The translations under genes were made by a program, and so were the position numbers. Below are positions 1-11,209 of a stretch of 64,000 nucleotides of DNA, piece after piece. The notes beneath the pieces were generated by a model. The model was not told where the DNA came from. It worked only from the letters and a program-made list of their open reading frames with translations, and ran no database searches. Position 1 is the first letter of the stretch, and the number at the start of each line of letters is the position of its first letter. This DNA is from Amoebophrya sp. A120 (Eukaryota > Sar > Dinophyceae > Syndiniales > Amoebophryaceae): assembly GCA_905178155.1 (NCBI GenBank), contig CAJINV010000001.1, forward strand, positions 8,091,599-8,155,598, given 5' to 3'.

Positions 1-1
1 C

Positions 2-479
2 ACCGTCCTGCTTGCTTTTGCTGTCGCAAACACAGCCCTCGCTGTCCAGCTCCAGTTTCAGACCGGAGAAACGGCGAAGAAAACCGCTGCGAGCACGCTT
101 GCCGACACGTCTTTCCAAGACATTATGCGCAACGCGATGAAGGACGCAGACGATATTGACATGGACTCGGCCGAATACCAGGAGTCCGCGGCAGCGCTGT
201 CGGCTTCCCTGGGCTCAGATTGGAACGGCGCGGAAATCGAACGTCGTGCGGATCAAGCAAATCACGCGTTGCTGGACGGAATCGCGAATCCGAGACAGGT
301 CCTTTGATAGCGTTGTTTGGTTGCTTAGCCTTGTTTCTTCTGTTACGGGAGCAGTTTCTTGCTACTCTCGTTTGCATTGATGATTGTGTTTGTGATATCA
401 CAATCTGTAAAACATCATTTCGCAGGTGTCCGCCTTGACGCAGATGTTGGGTGCACTTGCCGGCGGCCTGGGGCACTAG
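2..479 (+). CDS. small secreted protein, 5' end missing
   Basis: Two exons, 2-298 and 426-479, in frame 2. The first visible residues are hydrophobic (VLLAFAVANTALAVQ), the end of a probable signal peptide, so the start lies outside the window. The rest is a short Asp/Glu/Ala-rich helical segment (around MKDADDIDMDSAEYQESA). The exon stops at CAG followed by GTCCTT. The 127-nt intron 299-425 ends TTTCGCAG and phase 0 is kept, giving a C-terminus ALTQMLGALAGGLGH and a TAG stop. I do not recognise the family. Without the splice the frame ends at TGA a few bases into the intron, so the second exon is inferred. Confidence 0.55.
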
Positions 480-1448
480 AACTAGACGGCAGCTGGGCGC
501 GGAGCCACTGCAGCTTGCCGAAACAAATGACTTCTTCCACAGCTGCAAACAAATTTGTTTTCCTGACTGGTGATTCTGATTAGCAAAAAATGCAGAGTGT
601 AAATATCTTGTCGCATGCAAAACGACAAGAATAAGAAAAGCAGTGCAGAATTTTGCGACAGCTCGAAAGCCAGGAGGCTTTGATCATTTGTGGTGTGTGG
701 AAAGTTGGTTGACGAGGTGTCTTCGCTTAGGCTCTGACAGAGCATCAGTCCTGGAAGATCTATCAAGGTCATTCTGCTAAGCAAGTAGAGCAAGAAGATC
801 CTCTGCTATCTAGTGATCATGCACGACATGGTGGTCCTGATCCTGCTCGTGTCCAAGTTGAATCCCTTGCTTCGAAGCTTGTGACCTCTGTACGCAGTGC
901 AGCGTTCGTGCAATTGTCGTGTCACCGTAGTTCCTGTATAGTACATCCACATCTTTCGTTTTCCAGGGCGATATGTTGATAATCTTTCAACACGAGGAGG
1001 ATTCTTTATCCGCTCGAAAATCTTGATTTAGATTTATTCTTTGAAATGAACTTGCGATTGAATTTCATTTAGAAAGCGACATTCTCTCCCATCGCCAACT
1101 AGCTTTTCGTGAAGCTGCTCTACCCAACGACAAAAAGAAAGTATGTTTGAGTTAGAAAGAAAAGTAAAAGATTCGACGCCCCAAGATTAATGTACTAGTA
1201 CATCGCAAATGTACTACAACAAGAGAACTGAGCTAGAGCTTTTCACGTTGACTACCGATCGGCAAGTTCCGTTTGCTTGCTTTAGAATTGTGCAGCTGAA
1301 TAGAAATACGACTAAAGTACTTGAGCAAGAGAAATAGGAACTAGAAAGTCACTTAGCGACACCAGATTTCACTCAAGAAAGTTGCCAATAATTTTTTCCA
1401 ACAATAGAAGTTGAAGTTTACGTTTAGTACAAATCTTTTTGTGGCAGT
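480..1448. other. intergenic region upstream of the duplicated gene pair
   Basis: I see no convincing coding frame here. Positions about 950-1016 (ATCTTTCGTTTTCCAGG followed by a GATNATC-rich stretch) resemble 7292-7359 upstream of the next paralogue, so this is a shared 5' flank of the gene duplication and may hold promoter or 5'UTR sequence. No TATA-like element was evident. Confidence 0.5.
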
Positions 1449-4400
1449 ATGGCGCCAAAACGGAAGGATGGAACCAAGGCACCCCAAGCAAGGGGTGCCA
1501 ACAAGGCGAAAGCAGACCCAGCAGAGAAGGCTGGCGAAGCGCTTTTGCCAAACGGGAAAAAGCGGAAGCAGTCGGTGAATGTGGAGGCTGTAGTTGGGGT
1601 GATGAAGAAAAAAGGCCGGGGTAAAGGGAAGGCCAAGCCAGAGCCTCAACCGTCAGCGTCATCTTCATCTTCCTCGTCGTCGTCCCATGATCAGACGGGT
1701 AAGAATGAAAAGCAAGGCGTTCTCGCAGCGGCTATGAAGAAGCGGAAGGCGGTATCCGAGAAGAAAACCCGCGGCCGGCCGAAGGCTTCAGCAAAGGACG
1801 CTAAGTCTTCGAAAACCACAGGCAAATCCCGCAAAGTAATGAAGCAGGACGTTAAGCCTAAGCCGCGCAAGGTCAAGGAAAAGGCCGCGAAAGAGTCCAA
1901 GGACGCGGATAATCGAAAGGAGAAACGTGACACGAGCGTGAAAGGCGAAAAAGTAAAAAGCGCTCGGAACAAGGCCGGGCAGGAGCGCCAGGACCCCAAG
2001 CCTAAAGAGGATACAGGCTCGGACACGTCCAACTCCAAGCTCCCCGAGACACCGAATTTAAATGAGAAAGTAGACACAAGCACAACAGGAGTAATATCTT
2101 CACCGGAGGCCGGCGACGTGTTGAAGTGCGAGAAGCTGCAGAAAAATGCTGCCGAGTCGTGGTTGGGCTCTCCTAGTAGCAACGTTGGGTTGGCGGGAAA
2201 GGTCGTCGACCGACTCGGAGACGCGGGCTCATCCACAACAGTGCCTATTTTTCAACAAGCTCCGAAGGTGGAACCGGCGTCGCTTGTTGCTACTAGTAGC
2301 CCAGGAACTATAACAGCCGTTGTCAGCAGCAAACTTTTTTCTGAAGAAGTAGAGGCAGCGAGAAATAAAACGCAGCTTTTTCTGGGCGACAAACATCAGA
2401 TCGCTAAGCAGGAACAGGTCGAGCAACTGAAGAACCAGGCTGCGGACGAAAAACTGGAAGTTCATCCAGTCCTCTCAACGAGTTCAGTTGTGCAAATGGA
2501 ACAAGAGCAGCTGCAGCAGCAGACGAAAGTCGAAACTGCGTCCGACGTCGCAGCAGCTTCATCGAAAGCGAGTGTCGAGAATGTTGTGCCTGCTGCGGAG
2601 AAGGGCGTCGAGCTACTGGATCCGGAGGCCGAATCTCAGCATCTCCATGCCTGTGATGAAAGTAAATCAGTGCGACTTGCGCCAGCACCAGCTATTGGGC
2701 ATGTACAAGTTGTTGCTCCTACACCTCCCATTCCTTCGACCTCCTCCCCAGGAACTGCGGAACAGGACCAGGATTCTGCGGAAAAGCAACCGCATTCTCG
2801 CCACAGCAGCCAGCTTGTGAGGAGCACTACAAAGGTGCTTTCTTTTAAGGACGAGTCGGGCGCAGAACTTGCGCAGAAAGTGCACGACATGAAGCTCGAG
2901 TTTAGCTGGGTAGGTCGCGAGTGTCGAGAGCGGGCGGACCAGCTGGCGCACGACCACGGAAAAAGGCATGATGAGCATGATGAAAAATTCGCGGAACAAG
3001 CGAGGCTGCAGGCGGAGGATTCCAAAAGGTTGGACGCGGTGGAAAAGCGCGAGCGAGAGCGGGAGTTGGCACTCGCGGCTCAGAGCGCAGATGAGATGAA
3101 GCGGCAGAAAAAACAGCTTGACGAATACGGCCAGAAATTCTACGAGTACACCGACCGAAAGAGCGACGATACGTACCAGAGATTCAACGGAATCGAACAA
3201 GACGTGCAGAAAATCCGCGCTGAGGTGAACCAAGTGAAGCAGGAACAGGCTGCGATGAAGAAGCAAAGTGCAGAAACCCGCAGTCTGGCCGTGTCGGCAA
3301 AGGCGCAAGGCGAAAATATCATTGGGTGCAACGTAGAGCACACTGAGTTGCTGAAGAAACTCGTGAATTGCATGGCACAGGTGCTCAAAAATCAAGCCCA
3401 AGGGGACTCTAAGATGGACGATGTAAGCTCTAAGATGGACGATGCGTTACATCTGATGATGAGGGAGGAAGGTCCGGGCATTGGCAAGGAACAGCCGCAG
3501 GCACCGGCAGCGCTTCGAATTTCGGGAAACACACACAACAAGCAGCTCTGCGTGAAAAACAGCGACCCGCCGCCGGCAGTCTTAGACTGTGCCCCGGAGC
3601 AGGCATCAGCTTGGCGCAAAAGAGAACGCCGCAGCGCTACTGCCCTGCGTAGATGCTGCAGCTGCGGAGAGGTTCTGCATGGGCCCGAAAATGAGCAGGC
3701 AGTTCACTGCGATCGCTGCGGCACTCTTGAGTGCGAGTCTTGTCGCAAGAGATGCGCTACCCTGAGATCCAGTGTATTTCCAACAACTCGAGAAAAGCTT
3801 TCTCGTGCCGGCATCGAGCCAGGGATGCACATTTGCTATCATTGTTGTCGTGATGAACTGAAAGTCCGCAGTGGTGACAGTTTTGAGCAGAGGAAGGCAC
3901 AGTGTGCATTAGAATTAAAGAACACTCCTCAGCAACTGGCCATTACTCAGGGCTCGAAAGTGATAGCGACGAACAACACCGATGGAAACAAGGGCAGTTC
4001 TTCCCGCCTGGCACTGACAGATCGAGATCCATCTGGAAATCAAGAAATTGTTGAACTACGTCGGGATGCCAAAAGACTTGCAAGTGGTGGCGCTGCCGGG
4101 TATTCCTCCAGTGAAGATGATGTCGACCATGATTTCTTTCCACCGACGAGCAGTGATGACGAAAGCGTAAGCGACACAGAGCGGAACAAAAAACGCAAGA
4201 AATCTCTGAAGAGTTCTCCCATACGGCGCGCAGGTCCCCTTGAACTTGGTGAAAATGGTAAAGCTAAAGCCGATCCCCCGTCGAAAAAGCAGAAGCGTTC
4301 GCTTGATGCGGAATGTCTCGAGCGAGCATTCCAAAATGATCCTGACCAGTTTCTTGCCCCCGTCCACCTACGAGACGAAGATATTGAGGAAGGCAAGGAG

Positions 4401-6251
4401 ATCGATCTTTTTGTTAGCAGTATCTTGTACAGCCAAAACACTATCCGAGATACCTTCACTGACGGGACGCCGATTTATCCGTTGATCCATCAGCTGCAGG
4501 ACGGGAGCAAGCGACCCGAGGATATTCGCATGATCCGGGTCACCATTGCAAAGATCGAGGACCGGTTTTTTTATGTCACGCAGGACAACCGCCGGCTTTA
4601 TTGTTTTTGGAAGGGGGGCGTGAAGGAGATTCGCGTCCTGGTCGTAGCCGCCAAACAGGACTTCGTTCGTGAGAAACTCACCCGAAACGAAGGGCCTTTC
4701 AAACCAAAGGACGTTATATGGGGCGATGGATTCGTTCGCCCGTCTCACCCGGAAAGAAAGCAGATGCCTTGGGCAATGGTGAGTGGGCACGTTCCGGGGC
4801 ATGTTTTCCGCAAGGAGTGGCAGTGCAGCTGCTACTGGTGTTACTGGTATCGTACAGCACGTTCTTTTTCTGACGAAATATTGGAAGCTGAGGCTACCAA
4901 AAATGCCAACCTGGAGCGGCTAGAGCGGTTATCGAAAGCTTCGAAGCGGAACACCGGGCCGGATGGCGGACGCAAGAAAGCACCGCTCGGAGACGGATGG
5001 GGATCTGTTATCGACACTACGAAGTCTGCCGTTCCGCCGAACAAGCAGCCACAGAGCGAGGGCGAGATTGATCTGAGTTCTGACGGCAAGAAAGACCATG
5101 GCGTGGTGGGGCCTCTTTATCACGAAGGGGGAAAAACTCCATTCGCTTTCGATCAAGAACCCGACCAGGATCACAAATACCACAAAGGTGGCCAAAAATT
5201 GCAGGACCGCGCCGGAGCTTCCGACAGTTCGGGCGATCCGACTCGCACCGGCAGTCGAACGTTGGCAATTCGAGATATTGAGCCACCAACTTCCAGTCGG
5301 CTGGAAAGACCCAGCAAAGTGCGTCGTGATGAAGGTGACTATGGGGCAAGGAAGACGTGGCGATCGGGGGACGATTGCGGCCCTGGGTACGGTAAACTCA
5401 TCACTACCGTGCAGAACAAGAAGTCGCCACTTGATGACACCAAGGGGCAGCCCATCCCAAAGTCTTCCGCCCCCGCCCCTTGCACGAATTCGAGCAGTTC
5501 CGGTTCTTCTTCACGGGAGCAGAAAAATACCTTCGATCATCGCGACACTTTGCGCGACAAGGATCCTTCAGCCCGCGGCAAGGATCCTTCAGATTGCACG
5601 CGCACGCACAAAGTTGACAAGACTCTGAAAACTGATACAGAGCATGACGAGGAAAACAAGCAGCCTGAGTTTGATGGTGGAGAGCACAACATGAATGATC
5701 CCGATAACGATGTAATTGATGAAAGTGAAAGCAAGCCTGACAACGGAAGCAATGGCGAACTCTTTGCCAAATTTTTGAAAGACCGTCAAGAGAAGAAGGA
5801 TAAGAAAGCCGAAAAGTGTACTTGTAAAGATGCACCTGACAAAGTCAAAGCGAAAGTTCCCGACAAAGGTAAAGCAACGGTGGCGGATGGTGACCGTCGC
5901 GGACGCGCCGTGGCGGGAGCAAGCAGTTTGCATCTCAAAAGGGACTTCAATGATCGCGACAAATCACGGAAGGAGGCGCAGCGACAGGCTCAACGTGTCG
6001 CAATTGAGTCTGTCACTCCAGCATTAATGGACATTTCTGGGACCACCCCTGCGGGTATCATTCTCGGAGACGACTTTACGCAAACACCGGCCATGACGGT
6101 CTGCAACGGCGGGTCCGTGACTCCTTCAGTCATAGCACCGGCTGTTGACGAGCCGAGTACGACCATGGCAAGGAACTCGCGGAATCCGTTTCTATCGGGA
6201 CCGGTGACGTATGAGGATCTCGATCTATCGCGCACGCCGGTACTGAACTGA
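1449..6251 (+). CDS. large basic Cys-cluster / DNRR-motif protein, paralogue 1
   Basis: Single exon of 1600 aa starting ATGGCGCCAAAACGG. Residues 1-200 are Lys/Ala/Ser-rich with many KKRK and GRPK-like runs, suggesting nuclear targeting. Residues about 470-670 are a long charged coiled coil. A Cys cluster at about 735-800 (CCSCGE...CDRCG..ECESCRKRC...CYHCC) looks zinc-binding. Residues about 980-1060 contain FTDGTPIYPLIHQLQDG and later DNRRLYCFWKGG, a pattern that resembles ParB/sulfiredoxin-like folds (inference). A second Cys patch, CSCYWCYW, follows near 1125-1140. The last 450 residues are low-complexity and charged, with short repeats (GKDPS, SKMDD). It is homologous along most of its length to the next gene and has about 400 extra C-terminal residues. 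Function is unknown; a DNA- or chromatin-associated role is only a guess from composition. Confidence 0.85.
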   Translation: MAPKRKDGTKAPQARGANKAKADPAEKAGEALLPNGKKRKQSVNVEAVVGVMKKKGRGKGKAKPEPQPSASSSSSSSSSHDQTGKNEKQGVLAAAMKKRKAVSEKKTRGRPKASAKDAKSSKTTGKSRKVMKQDVKPKPRKVKEKAAKESKDADNRKEKRDTSVKGEKVKSARNKAGQERQDPKPKEDTGSDTSNSKLPETPNLNEKVDTSTTGVISSPEAGDVLKCEKLQKNAAESWLGSPSSNVGLAGKVVDRLGDAGSSTTVPIFQQAPKVEPASLVATSSPGTITAVVSSKLFSEEVEAARNKTQLFLGDKHQIAKQEQVEQLKNQAADEKLEVHPVLSTSSVVQMEQEQLQQQTKVETASDVAAASSKASVENVVPAAEKGVELLDPEAESQHLHACDESKSVRLAPAPAIGHVQVVAPTPPIPSTSSPGTAEQDQDSAEKQPHSRHSSQLVRSTTKVLSFKDESGAELAQKVHDMKLEFSWVGRECRERADQLAHDHGKRHDEHDEKFAEQARLQAEDSKRLDAVEKRERERELALAAQSADEMKRQKKQLDEYGQKFYEYTDRKSDDTYQRFNGIEQDVQKIRAEVNQVKQEQAAMKKQSAETRSLAVSAKAQGENIIGCNVEHTELLKKLVNCMAQVLKNQAQGDSKMDDVSSKMDDALHLMMREEGPGIGKEQPQAPAALRISGNTHNKQLCVKNSDPPPAVLDCAPEQASAWRKRERRSATALRRCCSCGEVLHGPENEQAVHCDRCGTLECESCRKRCATLRSSVFPTTREKLSRAGIEPGMHICYHCCRDELKVRSGDSFEQRKAQCALELKNTPQQLAITQGSKVIATNNTDGNKGSSSRLALTDRDPSGNQEIVELRRDAKRLASGGAAGYSSSEDDVDHDFFPPTSSDDESVSDTERNKKRKKSLKSSPIRRAGPLELGENGKAKADPPSKKQKRSLDAECLERAFQNDPDQFLAPVHLRDEDIEEGKEIDLFVSSILYSQNTIRDTFTDGTPIYPLIHQLQDGSKRPEDIRMIRVTIAKIEDRFFYVTQDNRRLYCFWKGGVKEIRVLVVAAKQDFVREKLTRNEGPFKPKDVIWGDGFVRPSHPERKQMPWAMVSGHVPGHVFRKEWQCSCYWCYWYRTARSFSDEILEAEATKNANLERLERLSKASKRNTGPDGGRKKAPLGDGWGSVIDTTKSAVPPNKQPQSEGEIDLSSDGKKDHGVVGPLYHEGGKTPFAFDQEPDQDHKYHKGGQKLQDRAGASDSSGDPTRTGSRTLAIRDIEPPTSSRLERPSKVRRDEGDYGARKTWRSGDDCGPGYGKLITTVQNKKSPLDDTKGQPIPKSSAPAPCTNSSSSGSSSREQKNTFDHRDTLRDKDPSARGKDPSDCTRTHKVDKTLKTDTEHDEENKQPEFDGGEHNMNDPDNDVIDESESKPDNGSNGELFAKFLKDRQEKKDKKAEKCTCKDAPDKVKAKVPDKGKATVADGDRRGRAVAGASSLHLKRDFNDRDKSRKEAQRQAQRVAIESVTPALMDISGTTPAGIILGDDFTQTPAMTVCNGGSVTPSVIAPAVDEPSTTMARNSRNPFLSGPVTYEDLDLSRTPVLN
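3409..3444 (+). repeat. short in-frame tandem repeat in paralogue 1
   Basis: The sequence TCTAAGATGGACGAT occurs twice, 21 nt apart, encoding SKMDD twice just after the coiled coil. A similar 13-nt direct repeat, AAGGATCCTTCAG, occurs at about 5561-5593 and encodes KDPS twice. Both look like replication-slippage expansions of low-complexity coding sequence. Confidence 0.8.
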
Positions 6252-7794
6252 GCAGTTTTGAGGCTTTTCGATGAGACGCAGTGTAGATAGAAGAGATGAT
6301 GGACGGAGAAAAAACGGAGACTTAGGAAGGTTTGTTTGCAGCAAAAAAAACCTCCGTCATGATCGAAGTGCAGCGATGGTTTTCGTTTTTTTTTTTGAAT
6401 AAAAGAATGGCTGCACTCATTCGATGCTTTTTACCCTTGTAAGTAGATCTCTGTTTGTTCATTCCGAAGCGGAATAAACTATGTAAAGCGAGAGTAAGGT
6501 AAAGAGCGAAAGCAAGTAGAAGTACTTCATCAAGACGTTTTCTCATTCTGCCTCTATTTCGCGCTGATAGAAGGTTTTTTGAATTTCTCTACGAGATTCC
6601 CTCAAGCACTACTTAGGTACTCGTTCAGACCCATTCCCAATCGGTCCGAAATCAAAAAGATACGAAAAACAAGAAAAAAAGCAAAAAATAACGGAAGAAA
6701 AAAATATAACTTTTGATGGTGGGAGCGCCATCGCTCATGATGCGACCTCCTTGTGTCCGCCAAGGATACGACCGAAGTCGTATATTTGTGCTGCTTGCCA
6801 GCCACGGCCCTTGCCTTCGCCGTCCAGTTCCGCATTATCCGTATTCCTTCGGAAAGAGATAGAGAAAGACGAGAAGGCTTTCGCTTTATCGATAGGTTCT
6901 GGCGCACTGCTTGAGGAAAGGGCTAAACCATTTTTGTGTATGGAAACTTGATCTACTTGGGCTGGCACTTACTTGCCAGAGTCACTCTTTCTTTGACGGA
7001 GGTTCAGTGCTATGGAGGTTCAGTGTTAGGAGATCCATCAGGTTCATTCTGTTCCACGAGACGAAGATCCCGGTGTCGTTTTCTGATCATGCACGCGGTC
7101 ATGGTCGAGGTGGTTGCTGACGTGATCCTGATCCGCAATAGATGTATCATCTCCTGGTCCAGTTTTTAATGCAAGCACAAGCTCCGAGCTCGTGGTGGTG
7201 GTTGTGATCATCTCTGTAGCAATACAGTAACTGTCCTGTGGTCGTTCTCGTGTGATTGTAGCTTCTGATGTGTGCATCTCGATTGCGACCTTGATCTTTC
7301 GTTTTCCAGGACGACGATTTGATGATCCTTCATGACAAGGAGCATCTTTCATCCGTTCGGAACGAACCAGATTTGTTAGAAATTGTCTAGCGATGGATTT
7401 TAAGTAGCCACGTAGAATAGACCGACCACCACATCCCCAAATAAACGTAGACAAGGTCCAGGTCCACCCGGACAATAAGTTTGTTCTGATCATACAAACA
7501 TAGAAAGGGAAAGATTTTTGACACTCGAGCTTCACCTTCACGAGCTAAAGCCTCCTTATGTTGACCACCGATAGAAAAGACCACGACTGCCTGGAGCATT
7601 TAGCTTCGAATACTAACACCTAGAAATAGTAATAGAATAGGTTGCACGCGCATTTCTAGTGTGTACTTGTGTGCAGTTTTCAAGTCAAAGGAAACCAGAT
7701 TTTACTACAAGAAAGTCATAAATGTAAAGAAGGTCAATTTTTATCCCGCATAGAAACTAACTATACAAAACTTCTGATTTTTGCGGGAGCGAGG
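6252..7794. other. intergenic region between the two paralogues
   Basis: No supported gene. Positions about 6554-6692 (TTTCGCGCTGAT ... AGGTACTCGTTC ... AAGCAAAAAA) match 11290-11428 downstream of paralogue 2, and 7292-7359 match 950-1016 upstream of paralogue 1. The spacer therefore contains the 3' flank of one duplicated unit and the 5' flank of the next. An open stretch before 7795 in the paralogue 2 frame is treated as 5'UTR, because similarity to paralogue 1 begins at the ATG at 7795. Confidence 0.55.
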
Positions 7795-10700
7795 ATGGAG
7801 GCGCCCGCCGAAACGAAGAACGGAGTCAAAGTGGCTCCTGCAGTGAAGACTAACGAAGGCCCCGCAAAGAAATCTGATGAAGCGCTTCTACCCGAAGGGA
7901 AACAGTCGGCGAAAGTGAATTTGGACATTGTGGCGAGGAAAGGAAAACAAAGCAAGAGCAGTGGAAATTCCGGCGCAGAACCTTACCCTGTGGCTTCTGC
8001 TGCCGCTTCATCGTCGCATCAACGGTGTCGGAGTAAAAAGCGAGACTTCGTCCGCGTGGCTAGGGAAAGGCGTAGGTGGGTATCAGACAAGAAAACTGCC
8101 AGGGCAGAAGATTCACCTTCAGTAAGGGAGGCTAAATCTACGATGAAAAGGCTCAATAATACAACAGTGATGGAGCAGGACGAGAAAAGGGACAAGATGA
8201 TGAAGAAGCAGAAGCGTGAAGAAAAGGATCCTAGGAAGTCGAAGCATGATCATGACAAAGTAGGAAAAGAAAATCGTGGAAAAACGTCAGCTGCTCTGAT
8301 GCAGGATGCGAAAAATCAAGTTGCCAATCCTCAGCAAGAAACGCTTCTACAGCACGGCGCCAATCCAAAGGCGATCTTGAGGCTGGAGCTACAGCATGTG
8401 ATGACTCCGGACAAGAAAACTGGCAGCAAGAACTTTACCGCGACAGGGAATACGAAAGCGGCGTGTCTTCCTCTCGAGGAAACGGTACCAGCAGGGCCGA
8501 CTGGGTCCTCGACCACCGTGCCTGTTCCGGTTCATCTTGGGAACACTGAGTCGCCATCGAATGGCGCAGTTGCGGCACCAAAGTCGAAGAGCCTAAGCCT
8601 TCGCAAGGGCGAGAATCCGTTGCCCCGGAGAGAGGAGAAGCTGCAGGGTGACGCGGAAGTCACACCCCTTGTGATTTCGCAGAGTTCTACGAGCAATGTG
8701 CTGCCGTCGTTGCTGAATGATCATGGGATTCACTGGCACAACAACCTCCCCGCTCCGGGTAGCAGTAGTACCGACGGCTTTGCTTCGAAGAGCGCCGCAG
8801 TTGCAGACCAGGTTGAGAAAGTGCAGGACTTGAGCATCAACCACAGCTGGTTCTTTACCCCGCACGTGCAGGAAACATTGAAGCATCAAAGTAAAGAGAT
8901 TGCTGCGCATAGCGACAAGTTCGAGCGCTACGATGAAAAGTTTGACGAGATTGAGAATCGGAAGGGCGTTAAACAGGTGGAGCAATTGAGCAGTATTGAG
9001 AGAGCGGTGAACGATCTGACGAAAAGACTTGACGTCATGGAAAAACGGATAGTGCAGCAGTGTGAACAGAAAATCAACGAAAGCGAAAAGCGGACGATGC
9101 AGCACTTGGACGAAAAACTTGCGGGGCGTGAGGACGAGAAATACAACCTTGCTAAAATGAATGCAGTGATGCAGCGCTCGGGGCAAAACTTTGCTGCGCA
9201 GTGCCAAAAGATGAACGACGACAACAACAAGAAATTCGACCATATCGTGCAAAACCTTCGTGGACTCGCAAATAATCTGGGCGACGTGAAGCACGGTCAA
9301 GTTGAGCTGATGAAGCAAGCCCAGATGAAACAGAAACACGAACGGCAAGGGCGAGTCGACGACTCATTCCATGCCGACGTCGTGCAGAGAAAAATACTTG
9401 ATGGTCTCGGTGATCTTCTGCAACCGGTGGTACAGGCCAGCGTAGCAAAGGGGTTGCAGTCCATTCGTGCAAGCGGCGATAAGGGCAGCGTGAAGGACAG
9501 AGAACCGCCGCGAAAACAAAAAGTCCGGTACTCATCTACCAACCACACATCTGCTCGGCGCGAAGGGGAATGTCGAAGCGATCGTCGCCCTATATGTAGA
9601 TGCAACACGTGTACCATGGTTCTGCAGTGGCCCGAAAACGAAAGAACAATGCAGTGTGGTCGGTGTGGTGCTCGGGAGTGCGAGTCTTGCCGGAAAAAGT
9701 ATACCGCTCTGAAAATCAAGGCCTTTCAAACCGAAGAAGATTTCGCTGGCGCTGGCGTTGATGCCGGGATACACGTTTGCCATCACTGCTCTCGAGACGT
9801 CATCGAATCAAAAAACACGATGGAGCCCAGGTGCGCGTCCATTCCTCAGTCCCCCAGGTCGAAAATGGTCGACAACGGCAACACTGCTCCTGGGAGCGAG
9901 CCGAAGACTTTCCGTATGACACCCGCAGACCAAAGCTCATCGAGTGCTCTTCAGCGATCAGGAGTACAGCGTGTCCCTGACAGACAACCGCAAGGGCATG
10001 ACCCCGGGGATTGGTCTTCCAGTGAAAGTGCTGGTCTGGAATTTTTTCCACCAAGCTCCAGCAACGAGAGCGAGAGTCAGGACGAGCGTCAAGATGAAGT
10101 CATTCTGAAGCGCCAGCGAAGCAGTACTATCGATAGGAGTAACTAACTTCGTGCAGTCGTGTGTGAAGAAAACTCTGTTGTAGAAGAATTTTTTCTAAGT
10201 AGCAGAATTCAGTGATGAAAAGAATCAGCGCTTTGACAAAAATATACTTAGTCAAGCCAATTCCAACACACATCCCCTCTCAGGCCAACCCCATCGTCCG
10301 ACGAAAAACGTTACACGCAGCGATCGCGATCCGCGCCCTCCGAGTTCCGATCGCGTGGCTGAGGAGGCGCTCCGTAAAGTGGAAGATAAGCCGGAACTGA
10401 ATGCCACGGTTTTCAGAGAATCGTCGTCGTGTGTGTCGACGAAGGAGGAGCATGGGAATACGAAAAGGACGGAATGGGTTCTGACGAGAAGTCTCGCGCA
10501 TTGTCAGCACACAATAAGCGACAGGTTTTCATCCGGTGTCAACGGAGGACCTGGACGTCCCCTGGTCGACGTTATTCATGAATTGATAGATGGCACCCAG
10601 AAGGCAACAGACTTCCCGCGCCTGCAAGTCGTCGAATTTGTGCCAAAAGACCCAATATCTGCCTCGGATTCGCATTCGCCGACGGTTTTGGTTACTCTCG

Positions 10701-11209
10701 ACAACAGGCGGACGCATTGCTTCAAAATGGCCGGGATTGAGTGGATCGAAGTCGATATAGTTTCGACTTCGAGCAGCGAGTTCTGGAAGAATGGATTCGA
10801 CAAGTTCACTAGGAACAAAGAATTCCGCTACGAAGGCAAGGAAGCGAAGTGGGGCCGCGGCCAGTTGTGGCATGACATAGCTGTTCTGCCATCGTATCCA
10901 CATGAAGGTGCCGATACGTGTCCGTGGGCAACGTCAAATCAAACCTCCTATCCAAAGCCCGAAGGAGAGTGTAGATGCTACTACTGCTGCGATGGACGAG
11001 CACGTGGAAAGCCGTATACGCACTGGCCCGGAGCAGAGGGCGGCACCAACTACCCCGATAATAACTGCTGCAGTGCAGTAGACTCTTGTTGTCAGAAGTC
11101 GGCTCAGCAGGGGGGACAGAATTACCCGGATCTCGTTGAGCAAATGGAAAGTCGTGATCGTGCCTCGAAGTGGTACGACCAGAATGACGAAGCAAATAAA
11201 TCGGAATGA
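7795..11209 (+). CDS. large basic Cys-cluster / DNRR-motif protein, paralogue 2
   Basis: Two exons, 7795-10138 and 10284-11209 (1089 aa). The start was chosen because MEAPAETKNGVKVAP... EALLPEGKQ aligns with the paralogue 1 N-terminus (EALLPNGKK). Order: basic Lys-rich N-terminus, charged coiled coil at about 350-535, Cys cluster at about 600-665 (CNTCTM...CGRCGARECESCRKK...CHHCS), FFPPSSSNESES, then in exon 2 a region with DNRRTHCFKMAG and a Cys patch CRCYYCCDG. The intron 10139-10283 (GTAACT...CTCTCAG, 145 nt, phase 1) is needed to bring the DNRR half into frame. Paralogue 1 has uninterrupted coding sequence at the matching place. The C-terminus stops about 60 residues after the Cys patch, far shorter than paralogue 1. 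Function unknown. Confidence 0.8.

Noticed and set aside
2667-3401. Long - strand frame opposite paralogue 1 (244 codons), and similar ones opposite other genes
   Set aside because: They are antisense shadows of GC-rich coding sequence; Leu/Phe-rich text with no domain, and the + strand frame is clearly coding.
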